NCBI GenBank assembly: GCA_009767595.1
Contig: VSDK01024074.1
Span: forward strand, 49,112-113,111
Origin: Symbiodinium kawagutii
Lineage: Eukaryota > Sar > Dinophyceae > Suessiales > Symbiodiniaceae
Length of the DNA: 64,000 nt
Direction of reading: 5' to 3'
Within the stretch, counting starts at the first letter, position 1. Each line of letters opens with the position of its first letter. The translations under genes were made by a program, and so were the position numbers. Shown piece by piece: positions 58,601-64,000 of the stretch. Under the pieces are notes generated by a model. It saw only the letters and a list, made by a program, of their open reading frames with translations, made no database searches and was not told the DNA's origin.

Positions 58601-60017
58601 TTTAAGACTGTTTGGGAAAACATGGAAAAATAGAAAACCTTTGGAACATATGTGCGACTTTCTAAACTCTGGTTCGAAATCAATGCCATGGACAAATTTG
58701 GGAAGGTCCCATCGCTTGCCACAGTTTTGGCACATTTCAACGATATGACTTTCTGGGGGGTATCGCTTGCGAGTAAAACCCTCCAAGTACCTTTAACAAT
58801 ACAAGAGATCACAGAAGGGGTATCGCTATTTGGGAAGGTCCCATCGCTTACCTCATGTTTTCAAGATTTCTTGCAAGCCATGGCAGCCGAATACTACTTT
58901 GAAATTACGGGAGTTTTGACGGTTGCTCATATTGGAACATATTATATATGAAACTTTTTTTGAACATTTGTGGAAACTTTTAAATTCACAGATGTTTGTC
59001 GATTTGTTGACGATGGTTGGGAAAACATTAGACATGTTGGAAAAGTGTTGGAATTTGTCTGTTAGGGTTATTTTGGGAACCTGTTTGGATGATTCTTGGA
59101 AAAACATGGGGAAACATTGAGAACAAATCTGGGAAAACTATTGAAAGGGAAACTGCTGGGCAACTGTTCAAGACTTTTTGAAACAAATGGGAAACTTTTT
59201 GACCATTTTTGGGAAAATTCTATGTCCGTCGAAGTTTTCCCAGGGCCCACAGCCAAGCTGGAGGTGGCGGAGGCAGAAGAGGAGAGCTAGGATGCAATCG
59301 AACAACAACCCTTGCTTGACAGATGGGGAACTACTAATGACGCTTAGGCACGTGTTTGCAATGATGGTAACCATGCATCACATGATCTTCAGACTCGAGG
59401 CCGGATTGTTTGATTGCTTTGATAGCGTAAGGGTTCGACTCCCAACCATGCGTTGCTGCAAGTCTGGGATGACGGGCCCTACATAACTCCTTCAAGGTTT
59501 GCGATGACACAGGTTGAATCTACAAACACAGGCTCGAAAGTGCATAGATTCCCCCAAATGATCAACACATATTCCTTACCAAGATTTGACATACCATGAC
59601 CAAGGGTCAACACAGGACTGACCTCTGAATCAGCACAGCCCAGCAGGCAATCAATACTGCGGCTAAATTACAGCCAAATCCTGGGCATGGTTGCTTGTAT
59701 CCGATTTTTTCTTCGCGGCCAGCCATGCTGCTTAGCAACCAACGAACGAACAACTGGCTTTTCGACTTTCATTTGCTGCTTCACGGCTGTTGGATCTTTC
59801 GGGATCTTTGCCAATCAAAAACAACCAGCCGATGTCCTCACTAACACAATCTGATTGTTCATAGCACTAAATTTGTGTTGGACTTACATGGTGGAGCAGT
59901 TCACGATAGCTCATCAAGCAAGGATGCACCATCCTCTACAACCAACTGCTGCCAACTGCCAAGCAACGCTGAGAAGAGCCCGAAGGCCAATGCTTGCAGC
60001 CAGAGTGGTGTCGCCAT
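35501..60017 (-). CDS. ZIP-like polytopic membrane transporter, gene span of about 24.5 kb
   Basis: Minus-strand exons assembled in phase: 60017-59905, 58175-58118, 56680-56630, 54298-about 54218 (end uncertain), then 52074/52044-51965, 49544-49431, 46951-46813, 45685-45641, 44071-44034, 43336-43249, 40254-40152, 38855-38792, 37351-37274 and 35604-35501 (TGA). The product has hydrophobic segments LSLPLGALLGLAFAPVSA, MAFGGGALVFAV, ILGAMLGATMYLLL, a cytosolic acidic helix, then WLGMMLDGIPEALML, FLIAIFIANFPEAFSG, ILLMWTVLFTLTGLLAMVGS, GGAMLAMVSTAMLPEAFKGV and AGVIFVLGFVLSCWITCI. The three Pro-Glu-Ala helices (DGIPEA, NFPEAF, LPEAF) match the metal-site helices of ZIP-type (PF02535-like) permeases, so divalent metal transport is likely but inferred. 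Donors include GT, GC (45640, 46812, 56629) and GA (43248, 58117). One link, 54.3 to 52.0 kb, is unresolved. Confidence 0.7.
35632..35747. mobile_element. MITE family B copy
   Basis: TGGCTATGGGTCAAGCTCTT ... GGGTTTTGACCTGCCA, 116 bp, 28 bp upstream (in transcription) of the last ZIP-like exon, so it abuts the acceptor region. Confidence 0.8.
36230..36302. repeat. (GAT)n microsatellite, about 24 units
   Basis: Uninterrupted GAT/TGA run. Met, Asp, His or Ser homopolymer readings across it are artefacts. It is intronic in the ZIP-like gene. Confidence 0.95.
36350..36600. repeat. direct repeat 'TTGCAAACGCGC.TTTCGCAAT'
   Basis: Near-identical segments at about 36,356-36,387 and 36,553-36,584 (TTTTGACYTGCAAACGCGC, TTTCGCAATAGCA) with a third partial copy at about 36,460. 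Their spacing suggests a diverged tandem of about 100 or 200 bp. Not recognised as RNA or protein coding. Confidence 0.6.
37274..37351 (-). CDS. ZIP-like gene, LPEAF helix exon
   Basis: Acceptor TTTACGAG|GT at 37351, GT donor TGGG|GTGAGTTA at 37274; 78 nt, class 1-1. Reads GAMLAMVSTAMLPEAFKGVG then TASLW. It completes Gly-Gly with the preceding exon (MEGIT-G-GAML), a pattern expected before the PE helix in this permease type. Codon choice is GC-rich against AT-rich flanks. Confidence 0.8.
37505..37802. repeat. (AGT)n microsatellite, about 300 bp
   Basis: Near-continuous AGT/GTA/TAG triplets with scattered AAT and GGT variants. Long Ser, Val and Leu frames here are artefacts. It is intronic in the ZIP-like gene, and AGT-like simple sequence continues in decayed form to about 38,060. 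Confidence 0.95.
38472..38556. mobile_element. MITE family A relic (with B terminus before it)
   Basis: GGGAACCCTCCAAATTGTCC ... GGGGTTCCC is an inverted core related to family A. A family B terminus (GATTTTGACCCATACCCAT) directly precedes it, suggesting nested insertion. Confidence 0.5.
38792..38855 (-). CDS. ZIP-like gene exon, loop before LPEAF helix
   Basis: Acceptor GATCCCAG|G at 38855, GT donor ACAG|GTGAGC at 38792. Reads ARGSDLARKRDKATASMEGI then T. A basic loop leading into EGITGGAML of the next exon. Phase 0 in, phase 1 out, matching both neighbours. Confidence 0.75.
40152..40254 (-). CDS. ZIP-like gene exon, ILLMW transmembrane helix
   Basis: Acceptor CATGCAG|G at 40254, GT donor TTGGGA|GTTGAC at 40152; 103 nt. 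Reads ILLMWTVLFTLTGLLAMVGS then LIMPANVEPCHLLG. It is preceded by Arg split with the 43.3-kb exon (SIS-R-ILLMW). Confidence 0.75.
41794..42372. repeat. (TTTG/TCTG)n tetranucleotide array, about 580 bp
   Basis: Interspersed TTTG, TCTG and TGTC tetramers for nearly 600 bp. It is open in all forward frames and one reverse frame because no stop can form. Not a gene. Intronic in the ZIP-like gene. Confidence 0.95.
42470..42546 (-). CDS. possible cryptic membrane exon
   Basis: Acceptor CTGTGCAG|T followed by WFNIAGFLALGLVCFFFLND then TPQ. Reads as a transmembrane helix, but it does not fit the phase between the 43.3 and 40.2-kb ZIP-like exons, which already join well. Possibly an alternative or decayed duplicate exon. 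Confidence 0.25.
43249..43336 (-). CDS. ZIP-like gene exon, NFPEAF helix; GA donor
   Basis: Acceptor CACGAG|GT at 43336; reads FLIAIFIANFPEAFSGASLL then KKKDYSIS. The 'ANFPEAF' helix is the clearest ZIP-type signature. A GA donor (TCAAG|GACAGG) at 43249 leaves AG, which with G of the next exon gives Arg. No GT donor preserves the frame. Confidence 0.75.
44034..44071 (-). CDS. ZIP-like gene micro-exon, 38 nt
   Basis: Acceptor CCTCTCAG|G at 44071, donor TTCA|GTGCC at 44034: LGFMTNEGAVTF then split Ser. It bridges DGIPEALML and FLIAIFIANFPEAF with the right phase at both ends. An upstream acceptor (poly-T then CATGCAG at 44,128) would add TTNDSHDCPPVSWSAAP in front, but that breaks the upstream join. 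Confidence 0.6.
44639..44712 (-). CDS. possible exon, EF-hand-like 'DLDNSGD'
   Basis: Acceptor CAGTGCAG|AA at 44712 and GT donor GGCGAC|GTAATA at 44639: ESQSIALAPVEASDKQVDLD then NSGD. 'DLDNSGD' resembles an EF-hand loop start, but only half is present. It does not fit the ZIP-like chain, so it may be a skipped or separate exon. Confidence 0.3.
44984..45042 (+). CDS. possible plus-strand Cys-rich exon
   Basis: Polypyrimidine tract and CTTGTGCAG|A, then IAEQCCNGCSQICATESDY, ending at TTACAG|GTCAAC. It is the best plus-strand exon candidate in the window and lies inside an intron of the minus-strand ZIP-like gene. Single exon, no partner found. Confidence 0.35.
45641..45685 (-). CDS. ZIP-like gene exon, DGIPEA helix; GC donor
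   Basis: Acceptor CAAGTAG|G at 45685; reads WLGMMLDGIPEALM and two bases of Leu, ending at a GC donor (ATGTT|GCTGGG). The first Pro-Glu helix of the permease core. Joins upstream LAD-R- and downstream LGFMTNEG in phase. Short (45 nt). Confidence 0.65.
46442..46540. mobile_element. MITE family A copy
   Basis: GGTGGTTTCTCAAAAGAGGG ... CCCCTGTTCTGAGAACCACC, 99 bp, central 'ATGGTTGGTTTATCACTG' as in the 18.5-kb copy. Intronic in the ZIP-like gene. Confidence 0.85.
46813..46951 (-). CDS. ZIP-like gene exon, acidic helix before DGIPEA; GC donor
   Basis: Acceptor GGATAG|CA at 46951; MNCGFCTRRASTLLEEEEAV then ESMGGAQVAMSMCLGFGAHG and LRLAD. A GC donor (GATAG|GCTGCG, 46813) leaves AG that makes Arg with the 45.7-kb exon. 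If unspliced, the frame continues to RKSLSCDKFN and TAG at 46,776, a possible alternative C-terminus. Confidence 0.65.
47320..47416 (-). CDS. possible alternative exon
   Basis: GC-rich island reading SARIWLSGGADGRRGGALML then DDNGEIWGG on the minus strand, with an AG (TTGCAG|CC) at its start. The 49.5 and 46.9-kb exons join without it, so it may be alternative or unrelated. Confidence 0.3.
47554..47628. repeat. perfect 25-bp inverted repeat (hairpin)
   Basis: TATTCATTATTGTTGTTCAT plus CCACC at 47,554-47,578 is an exact reverse complement of 47,604-47,628, with a 25-base loop. A further outer inverted pair (TGGTGGATGAAT near 47,460) suggests a nested palindromic element. Confidence 0.9.
49431..49544 (-). 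CDS. ZIP-like gene exon, loop
   Basis: Acceptor ACATGCAG|CT at 49544, GT donor ACAG|GTCCCG at 49431; 114 nt, class 1-1. Reads PKWEPLRGRREGGGLELGGV then VSNGGNEALVPAAATVT. Three minus frames are open, and the phase with both neighbours selects this one. Hydrophilic loop between the LLLNRWL helix and the acidic helix. Confidence 0.55.
50456..50560. mobile_element. MITE family A copy
   Basis: GGGTATTTCTCAAGCCATAG ... TTCCCCTATTTTGAGAAACC, about 105 bp. Confidence 0.8.
50590..50900. other. GC-richer island, coding strand unclear
   Basis: The plus strand is open for about 105 codons (GTPTAPLTRSSLAWHSLVMF..., with a possible donor AACCAG|GTACAT), but the minus strand also gives protein-like pieces (RRPGRLLLLSGKPINAMRHF). 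I cannot choose between them. Confidence 0.3.
51010..51250. other. GC-richer island, coding strand unclear
   Basis: Open on both strands: plus LRTCLDRCLFGYAAQISGIA, minus SIAEEAPIETGAQLQRVRCR. A plus acceptor (TTTCCCCCGCAG|C) exists. No partner exon found. Confidence 0.3.
51312..51410. mobile_element. MITE family A copy
   Basis: GGGTTTTGCAAAATAGGGGA ... GGTTCCCAATTTTAAGAACC, 99 bp, decayed ends. Confidence 0.75.
51965..52074 (-). CDS. ZIP-like gene exon, GAMLGATMYLLL helix
   Basis: GT donor CCCAG|GTGATT at 51965. Two acceptors are possible: ACCACCAG|C at 52074 (adds STQPCGPWLR) or GGCTAAG|G at 52044; both enter in the same phase. Reads ILGAMLGATMYLLLNRWLVP then GTWRLP. Transmembrane helix with a conserved-looking LNRWL. 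Ends one base into a codon completed by the 49.5-kb exon. Confidence 0.65.
52917..53012 (-). CDS. 96-nt exon with strong splice sites, frame uncertain
   Basis: Acceptor CCGCCAG|GT at 53012 and textbook GT donor GAAG|GTAAGTG at 52917. All three minus frames are open. The class 1-1 frame reads PSHGCDKRCQELCVNNILQR then PGEVRGKRNAE and looks most natural, but its phase does not match the 52.0-kb exon, while SKPWLRQALPRALCQQHPAA does. A real exon by its signals; membership of the ZIP-like gene is unproven. Confidence 0.5.
54218..54298 (-). CDS. ZIP-like gene exon, 'ATQLFGESLFRL'
   Basis: Acceptor CGCCATAG|G at 54298; reads ATQLFGESLFRLDASTWIHP. It follows MAFGGGALVFAV in phase 0, extending that helix into a loop. 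A strong GT donor (TTTG|GTGAGTCGC) lies 17 nt inside, so the exon might be very short. The 3' end is not resolved, nor is the join to the next exon. Confidence 0.5.
54851..54950. mobile_element. MITE family A copy
   Basis: GGTGATTTCTCAAAATAGGG ... CCCCTATTTTAAGAAACACC, 100 bp, core 'CATGGTTGGTTGATCACC'. Confidence 0.85.
55892..56025. mobile_element. MITE family C copy
   Basis: CATTCTGGTTGGTGGTTTCA at the left and CTTGAAACCAGCAGCAAAT at the right are inverted; about 130 bp with an AT-rich middle. Confidence 0.6.
56352..56583. mobile_element. two family B copies, head to tail
   Basis: The first copy, 56,352-56,466 (TGGCAGTGGGTCAAAACCCT ... ATTGACCCAGCTCGCCAT), is followed directly by a second at 56,467-56,583 that also ends TGACCCAGCTCGCCATAT. 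The shared 'GACCCAGCTCGCCATAT' ends indicate tandem or nested insertion beside the 56.65-kb exon. Confidence 0.75.
56630..56680 (-). CDS. ZIP-like gene exon, MAFGGGALVFAV helix; GC donor
   Basis: Acceptor GCTCCAG|G at 56680; VTARWMAFGGGALVFAV, 51 nt, phase 0-0, ending at a GC donor (GCTGTG|GCGACT). Small-residue-rich transmembrane helix typical of the second helix of the permease. A Cys-containing frame (DCTVDGLRRGSLGLCCGD) is also open but finds no partner in the ZIP-like chain. Confidence 0.6.
57857..57991. mobile_element. fold-back element E, 135 bp
   Basis: TTAATGGCTACCCAGGATTA ... ATCCTGGGTAGCCATTAA with about 38-bp inverted arms, including AACCCCTGGTTGATTAA. Starts and ends in TTAA, which could be a target duplication. 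Only one copy seen here. Confidence 0.85.
58118..58175 (-). CDS. ZIP-like gene exon, LPLGALLG helix; GA donor
   Basis: Acceptor ACGCTCAG|G at 58175; LSLPLGALLGLAFAPVSAK, then GA donor (GCCAAG|GACGGG) at 58118; 58 nt. It joins exon 1 (DELS) and the 56.65-kb exon in phase. A family A half element (58,209-58,250) lies 34 bp upstream of the acceptor. A plus-strand reading is also open but hydrophilic and partnerless. Confidence 0.55.
58209..58250. mobile_element. MITE family A, left half only
   Basis: GGTGGTTTCTCAGGGGATCC CCCAAAATG without a matching right end; a truncated copy next to a splice acceptor. Confidence 0.6.
58540..59230. repeat. degenerate 'TGGGAAAC' repeat region
   Basis: Many diverged TGGGAAACTTTT / GGGAAAACATGG words plus a direct repeat GGGAAGGTCCCATCGCTT at about 58,700 and 58,832. 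Reading frames here on both strands are repeat-derived. Intron 1 of the ZIP-like gene. Confidence 0.65.
59905..60017 (-). CDS. ZIP-like gene first exon with start ATG
   Basis: ATG at 60017 in strong context (GCCGCCATGG). Reads MATPLWLQALAFGLFSALLG then SWQQLVVEDGASLLDEL: a short N-terminus, a hydrophobic signal-anchor or signal peptide (residues 4-20) and a polar stretch. GT donor TATC|GTGAAC at 59905 joins the 58.2-kb exon in phase 2. A second GT (GATG|GTGCAT, 59930) is possible. Start choice rests on context and the lack of a better upstream frame. Confidence 0.65.
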
Positions 60018-60329
60018 GGCGGCAATGCGTTGATTGGACGAGATACAGTGTGCTGGAGAAAGGGTGACCTCGTTCTGCATCAATTGGGCATGTTTGATCT
60101 TGTTTGTTTCACCACACTCAAGCTTCACTTCGCTTCCCTTTCATGTTATTCCGGAGACCTCAAAACGCGGCTTGCAAAAATCTCCTTGCCGACCAAGGGC
60201 TCCAGGGTGGATGGATTGTCTGGAATAGGAGTTTCAATAGCAAAAAACACATCGGATTCTAATCATCATAAAATGATGATAAACCTGATGATAAACCTGT
60301 ATAGATCCTAGATGACACTTGCCTACACT

Positions 60330-60495
60330 TGCGCACCCTTTGTTTCTAGACTTGCCTTCCTGAAGCTTTGGATAGAAAGTATCACTTCAGCGGTGCAGAA
60401 AGCCCCTGTGTCACGTGCGGCTGCTGGACGTGCCCACGGGGTAGCCAGTGCTGAGGAGTCAGCGGCGTCAAGTTCTGGGACATGGTGAACTCTGA
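60330..60495 (-). CDS. possible exon of an upstream gene
   Basis: Minus reading PELDAADSSALATPWARPAA then ARDTGAFCTAEVILSIQSFR, with acceptor TGTCCCAG|AA near 60,483. Ala-rich, GC-rich codons. It lies upstream of the ZIP-like start, so it would be the 3' part of a preceding gene or an untranslated region. Confidence 0.4.
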
Positions 60496-60860
60496 CCCAA
60501 GGATCTCAAGATTTCTTTGGAGGTTCTGCTAAGGAAAAACATGACAATATCAGTGACATTGTCTTGATAGTTCTTGGTATATATAGTATACAATCATGAC
60601 AACACCACTCTAATGACGTGTGCCAGCATCTGAATCATCATTTAACATCAAATAACCATTTGTTTACCATTATCAGTAATCACTTCACCATCAATTGACC
60701 ATGGATTTCCACTCCAAATTAACCATCCACGTTCATGATCATAAACCATCAATTAACCAATCATTAGCAACTATAACTAATTAACCATCATTATGATCAT
60801 AATCAACCACAATGACTTTCATTTACCATCAATCAACCAATCATTCACCACCATAAATGA

Positions 60861-60969
60861 CTTCTGGTTGGTGGTTTCAACCCCTATGAATCATTTTGGT
60901 CAACCAACCATTTGTTAATGATTGCTAGAGAAAATGAAAACATATTTGAAACCACCAGTCAGAATTATA
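60861..60969. mobile_element. MITE family C copy
   Basis: TTCTGGTTGGTGGTTTCAAC ... TTGAAACCACCAGTCAGAA, about 109 bp with a good inverted repeat; best copy of family C here. Confidence 0.8.
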
Positions 60970-61039
60970 CCCTTTTATACCTAATAACTATGATCAACCA
61001 ATTGCAATTAATTAACGACCAACCAACACTGGACTCCAC

Positions 61040-61126
61040 CGCACCCAGGCATCCCTGACGCTGCGGGTGCGATAGCCCCAACGAAGCCGGCGTTGCAGGT
61101 GCAGCCCTGGACAACGTCCGCACCTG
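61040..61126 (-). CDS. CxCxAG extracellular module exon
   Basis: Acceptor CTTGTTCAG|GT near 61,126; ADVVQGCTCNAGFVGAIAPA then ASGMPGC. 'GCTCNAGFVG' matches the module signature seen at 33.6 kb. Two-base entry phase as in the other Cys exons. A GC donor right after CNA (GCCG|GCTTCG) would split it exactly as at 33.6 kb; reading through also keeps the module. Confidence 0.6.
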
Positions 61127-61159
61127 AACAAGCAACTCACCAGCATGGAGGTGTAACAG

Positions 61160-61320
61160 TCATTGAACCATGGGGAATAATGGTTTAATACAAGGGCTAA
61201 ATACCATGAATAATGAAATGGTGAAGAATTGTTGAATACAAGGGCTAAATACCATGAATAATGGAGAATAATGGTGTAATACAAGGGCTAAATACCATGA
61301 ATAATGGTGAAGAATTACCA
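61160..61320. repeat. about 45-50-bp tandem repeat, 3-4 copies
   Basis: Copies of AATACAAGGGCTAAATACCA then TGAATAATGG, near-identical. Immediately upstream (in transcription) of the 61.1-kb exon. Confidence 0.85.
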
Positions 61321-61725
61321 TGATATACCATGAACAATAGTGAATAATGGTTAATTGACGGTCACTAATGGTTTTTTGGACTTTGCAAATGAGCGCCGTC
61401 TGTTTGGCCGTGACATGAGTCAGTGCTTACGTACACATGATGGTTAAAAATGGTTGATAAAACATGCTTGTTGATGGATATTGTAGTGTATAATGGTTAC
61501 TGATAGTGAATAATGGTGAATAGTGGTGGTTAAATGGTTGTATACAATGGTTAATTGACTATTGAAGATAATGGTTTATATTGCTAAAATTGAACAATTG
61601 ACCACAGGAATACCGGTTCAATACAGAGAGTACTGTCAATAATGCTTGGTTGATACTGAATAATGATTAACAATGGTTAATCATCATTGATCATACAATA
61701 TTACAATAGATAAACCGCCAAATAA

Positions 61726-61822
61726 TGGTTTCTCAAGTCATAGGGGTGCCCCCAATCATCCAAGGTGTAGCATTTGTAGTCAACCAGTCATTTTTCGGGG
61801 TCCCTATTTTGACAAACACCCC
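61726..61822. mobile_element. MITE family A copy
   Basis: TGGTTTCTCAAGTCATAGGG ... GGTCCCTATTTTGACAAACA, 97 bp, decayed ends. Confidence 0.8.
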
Positions 61823-62639
61823 AATATGGTGAGTACTGTCAATAATGCTTGGCAATGGCTGATAATAACAATAATTAACTATGGTGAACCATTGTTAATC
61901 ATATACACAAAGATTGACATGTGATGAAGAACATTCCTATAACCAATTTACGAGCTTGACAATGATAGCTTTATGATAATAATGACTAAGAATGGCAACA
62001 AATATACGCGGGTAAATGCATCTTTTACGACAATCATTTCATGGTGATGCATGATAAATAATCATCACGATAATGATAGTAGAGTCTTTTGTGAGAACTC
62101 TGGTGCTCATTGGACTGTTGCTTACTGAAACAGCCCAACATAAAAACAAATAAAAACAAATAAAACAAAATAGAACACCATTAAAAAACATTTGATATTA
62201 GATATTATGGATCAACATGGATCAAGCATAAACCAACTCAACTGGCTGGAATCACACAGTTTGGCTATCCAAGTGTGGGTTTGAGGTTGTTATATAACTA
62301 GTAGTAACAATAGCAGTAGTAGCAACAATTGTATACTGTAATCAAAAGTAATTGTCAATGATGATTGGTAGCAATAGTAGGAGCAGCAATCTATTAATTA
62401 AGAGTATAAGTAATAACAATAATAGCTAGTAGTATCAATAACACTGGTAATAGTACTAAGTACTAGCAATAGTAGCAATTCTAGTAGTGTCCAACAATTT
62501 TGCACAATAACTATCAGAAATATTCAAAAAATAGCAGCATTCATTTCACCATATTCATTGAGTATTCCTAACTAGTACTCATGGATATTGAATGGTTATT
62601 GGTCAGTGGATTAGTCAGGAGGTAATTCTATTAACGCAA

Positions 62640-63700
62640 ATGTTGTTTTTGTTTTTCAAATGAGCTGTAATTAGAGTTTACTTGTTAGTTTTGATCCACG
62701 ATATTTAGGTTATTTTAAGATATTTGTAGGCTAGCCGGGGCTCTCATGAGCTTTGAAAAAGCATATTTGTTTTATTTGTTTTTATGTGTTTTTAAATTTC
62801 AGCTAGGAAATATATTATTTGTCTTTATTTGTTTTTATGTGCATTCATTTTTGTAGCTAAAACATGTAGAATTTATTTTTATTTCTGTTTATGTGTTATT
62901 ATTTTGATTTATTTGTTGGGAGGTTCCATCTCCAAATTTGGAATATTTTTTATTATTTTATTTTATTTGTTTCTATCTTTTAAAAACCATGTTTCTCTTG
63001 TTAATTTAAAAGTAAATTAGCCACGTCCTGAAATTTCGAATATTTTTTTTGTGAAAAAATATTTTTTTTATTTGTTTTTATGTTCGTTCCTTAGAAAGTA
63101 AATAGCCTTTGAAAACGAATACAAACATCCAAAATTTCAAATATTTTTTTTATGAAAAATTATTTTGTATTATGTTTTTTTTTATGTTTTATTATTTTTT
63201 GTTATTTTCATTGATTTTTTACTCGCTATTGCTATTTTTCATTGTTTGTTTTTTTCAATTTTTTTTTACAATAAAAGGCAGTGTTTCCCCTAGGGCGCCC
63301 TGCCCCCTTGGGAATGGTTTTGTATTGGTTTTTGTGACCATGTAGATTTTTTTCCTTATCTTTTCCATGAATTCTGGAAATCAAAACACTGTTTGTGGCC
63401 TTGTTTTTGATTTCTATTTCTAGATAAGTGTTTAATTAAGTTGGTTTTTTTTCAAAATATTTGTTTTTGCTTTGATTCTGGATTGATAATTATTGTTTGT
63501 GGCCTTTTTCTAAATCTATTGTTTGAACAAAATAGCGTGTACTACTTCAAAGCACTCGACTTTTCCTTGGGTTCTGGAAACACATCAACATTTCTTATTT
63601 CATTTTTTTAAACTTGGATTCTAGATATAGTAATTCTCATTTGTGGCAGTAAGGTTTGTTTGTTTTTTTCCCCACCTGTCAGGTGAGGGTTGTTTGATTT
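62640..63700. repeat. T-rich region with TTTATTTGTTTTTATG words
   Basis: About 1 kb strongly T-biased on the plus strand with recurring TTTATTTGTTTTTATGTG. A mild strand asymmetry rather than a clean tandem. Hydrophobic frames here (for example VIILIYLLGGSIS) are compositional. No gene seen between 61.8 and 63.7 kb. Confidence 0.65.
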
Positions 63701-63777
63701 TATCAGAGTTGACTTCTCCTCCTTCTCGTCCTTCTCCTCCTCCTTCTCCTTGTCTCGCCGGACCTCCCTCCTCCGCT

Positions 63778-63951
63778 TGCCGGACCTCAACCACGACCAA
63801 GCGCGACCAGTGGTGGCTGCCGGACCTCAACCACGATCATGTATGCCAGCTGGTGGCTGCCGGACCTCAACCGCGACCAAGCGCGACTAGTGGTGGCTGC
63901 CGGACCTCAACCGCGACCATCTGCGGCCAGTGGTGGCTGCCGGACCTCAAA
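63778..63951. repeat. 40-bp tandem repeat, 4.3 copies
   Basis: Units start at 63,778, 63,818, 63,858 and 63,898, each exactly 40 bp: TGCCGGACCTCAACCRCGAC, then a variable middle and GTGGTGGC. A partial fifth begins at 63,938. GC-rich, next to the T-rich tract. 40 is not a multiple of 3, so it is not a simple coding repeat. Confidence 0.95.
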
Positions 63952-64000
63952 GATGTGAGAAAAGATCACAGAAAGATTGTCAAAAGATATGTCAGAAAGA

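Noticed and set aside
59340..59470. tRNA-like T-arm (GGGTTCGACTCCC) near 59,430
   Set aside because: The T-stem pairs for only three bases, and no matching acceptor, D or anticodon arms are found upstream.
62829..63345. Hydrophobic frames in the T-rich tract
   Set aside because: Phe/Leu/Ile-rich only because of T bias; no start context or exon structure.
1..64000. CRISPR arrays, bacterial operons, phage genes, rRNA, viral genes
   Set aside because: None seen. Repeat spacing, codon context and splice signals indicate eukaryotic nuclear DNA.

Overview
This window is eukaryotic nuclear DNA, most likely from a dinoflagellate of the Suessiales/Symbiodiniaceae type. I cannot name the species from sequence alone. 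There are no operons, ribosome binding sites, rRNA genes or phage and prokaryotic features. Coding sequence is split into many short GC-richer islands (about 25-200 nt). Nearly all of the recognisable ones read on the minus strand, and they are embedded in AT-richer, repeat-choked introns. Many introns begin with GC or GA instead of GT, which is a known dinoflagellate trait, and several exons join in phase only if those donors are accepted. Several encoded modules also resemble dinoflagellate-expanded families: a 'CxCxAG' extracellular module, a 9-residue Cys-Gly repeat and a methyltransferase-like 'EYFAG' family.

Layout, in minus-strand transcription order (high to low coordinates). (1) 60.0-35.5 kb: one long gene for a polytopic membrane protein of ZIP-transporter type. 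I assemble it from 14 exons. The last ten (52.0 to 35.5 kb) join in a consistent phase chain from 'MLGATMYLLLNRWL' through 'LDGIPEAL', 'ANFPEAFSG' and 'TAMLPEAFKG' to a stop at 35,501. The first four reconstruct the N-terminus. (2) about 34.5-29.3 kb: exons of a Cys-rich extracellular-type protein. Two of them (33.6 and 32.9 kb) rebuild a split CxCxAG module. A further CxCxAG exon lies upstream at 61.1 kb. (3) about 26.3-14.0 kb: a cluster of tiny exons, seven encoding a Cys-x3-Cys-x-Gly-x2 repeat in exons of 27 or 54 nt (and near variants). All are class 1-1 in phase and kilobases apart. (4) 13.0-9.0 kb: a six-exon gene (A) with 54-bp acidic tandem repeats, an AT-hook-like motif, a Lys/Ala-rich histone-H1-like tail and an NLS. 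(5) 8.4 kb to beyond the left edge: a many-exon gene or genes (B) with a methyltransferase-like core followed by acidic and coiled-coil exons.

The introns and intergenic DNA hold several short families of non-autonomous inverted-repeat elements. Family A is about 100 bp with GGTGGTTTCTCAAAATAGG termini, family B about 115 bp with TGGCTATGGGTCAA termini, family C about 100-130 bp with TTCTGGTTGGTGGTTTCAA termini, plus a 135-bp fold-back E. There is also a 120-bp satellite (4.5-5.35 kb), large microsatellites and a 40-bp tandem array at the right edge. An 83-base assembly gap lies at 5,986-6,068.

The exon joins are my own hand-built models. Boundaries, the grouping into genes and the family assignments would need transcript data and profile searches to confirm.
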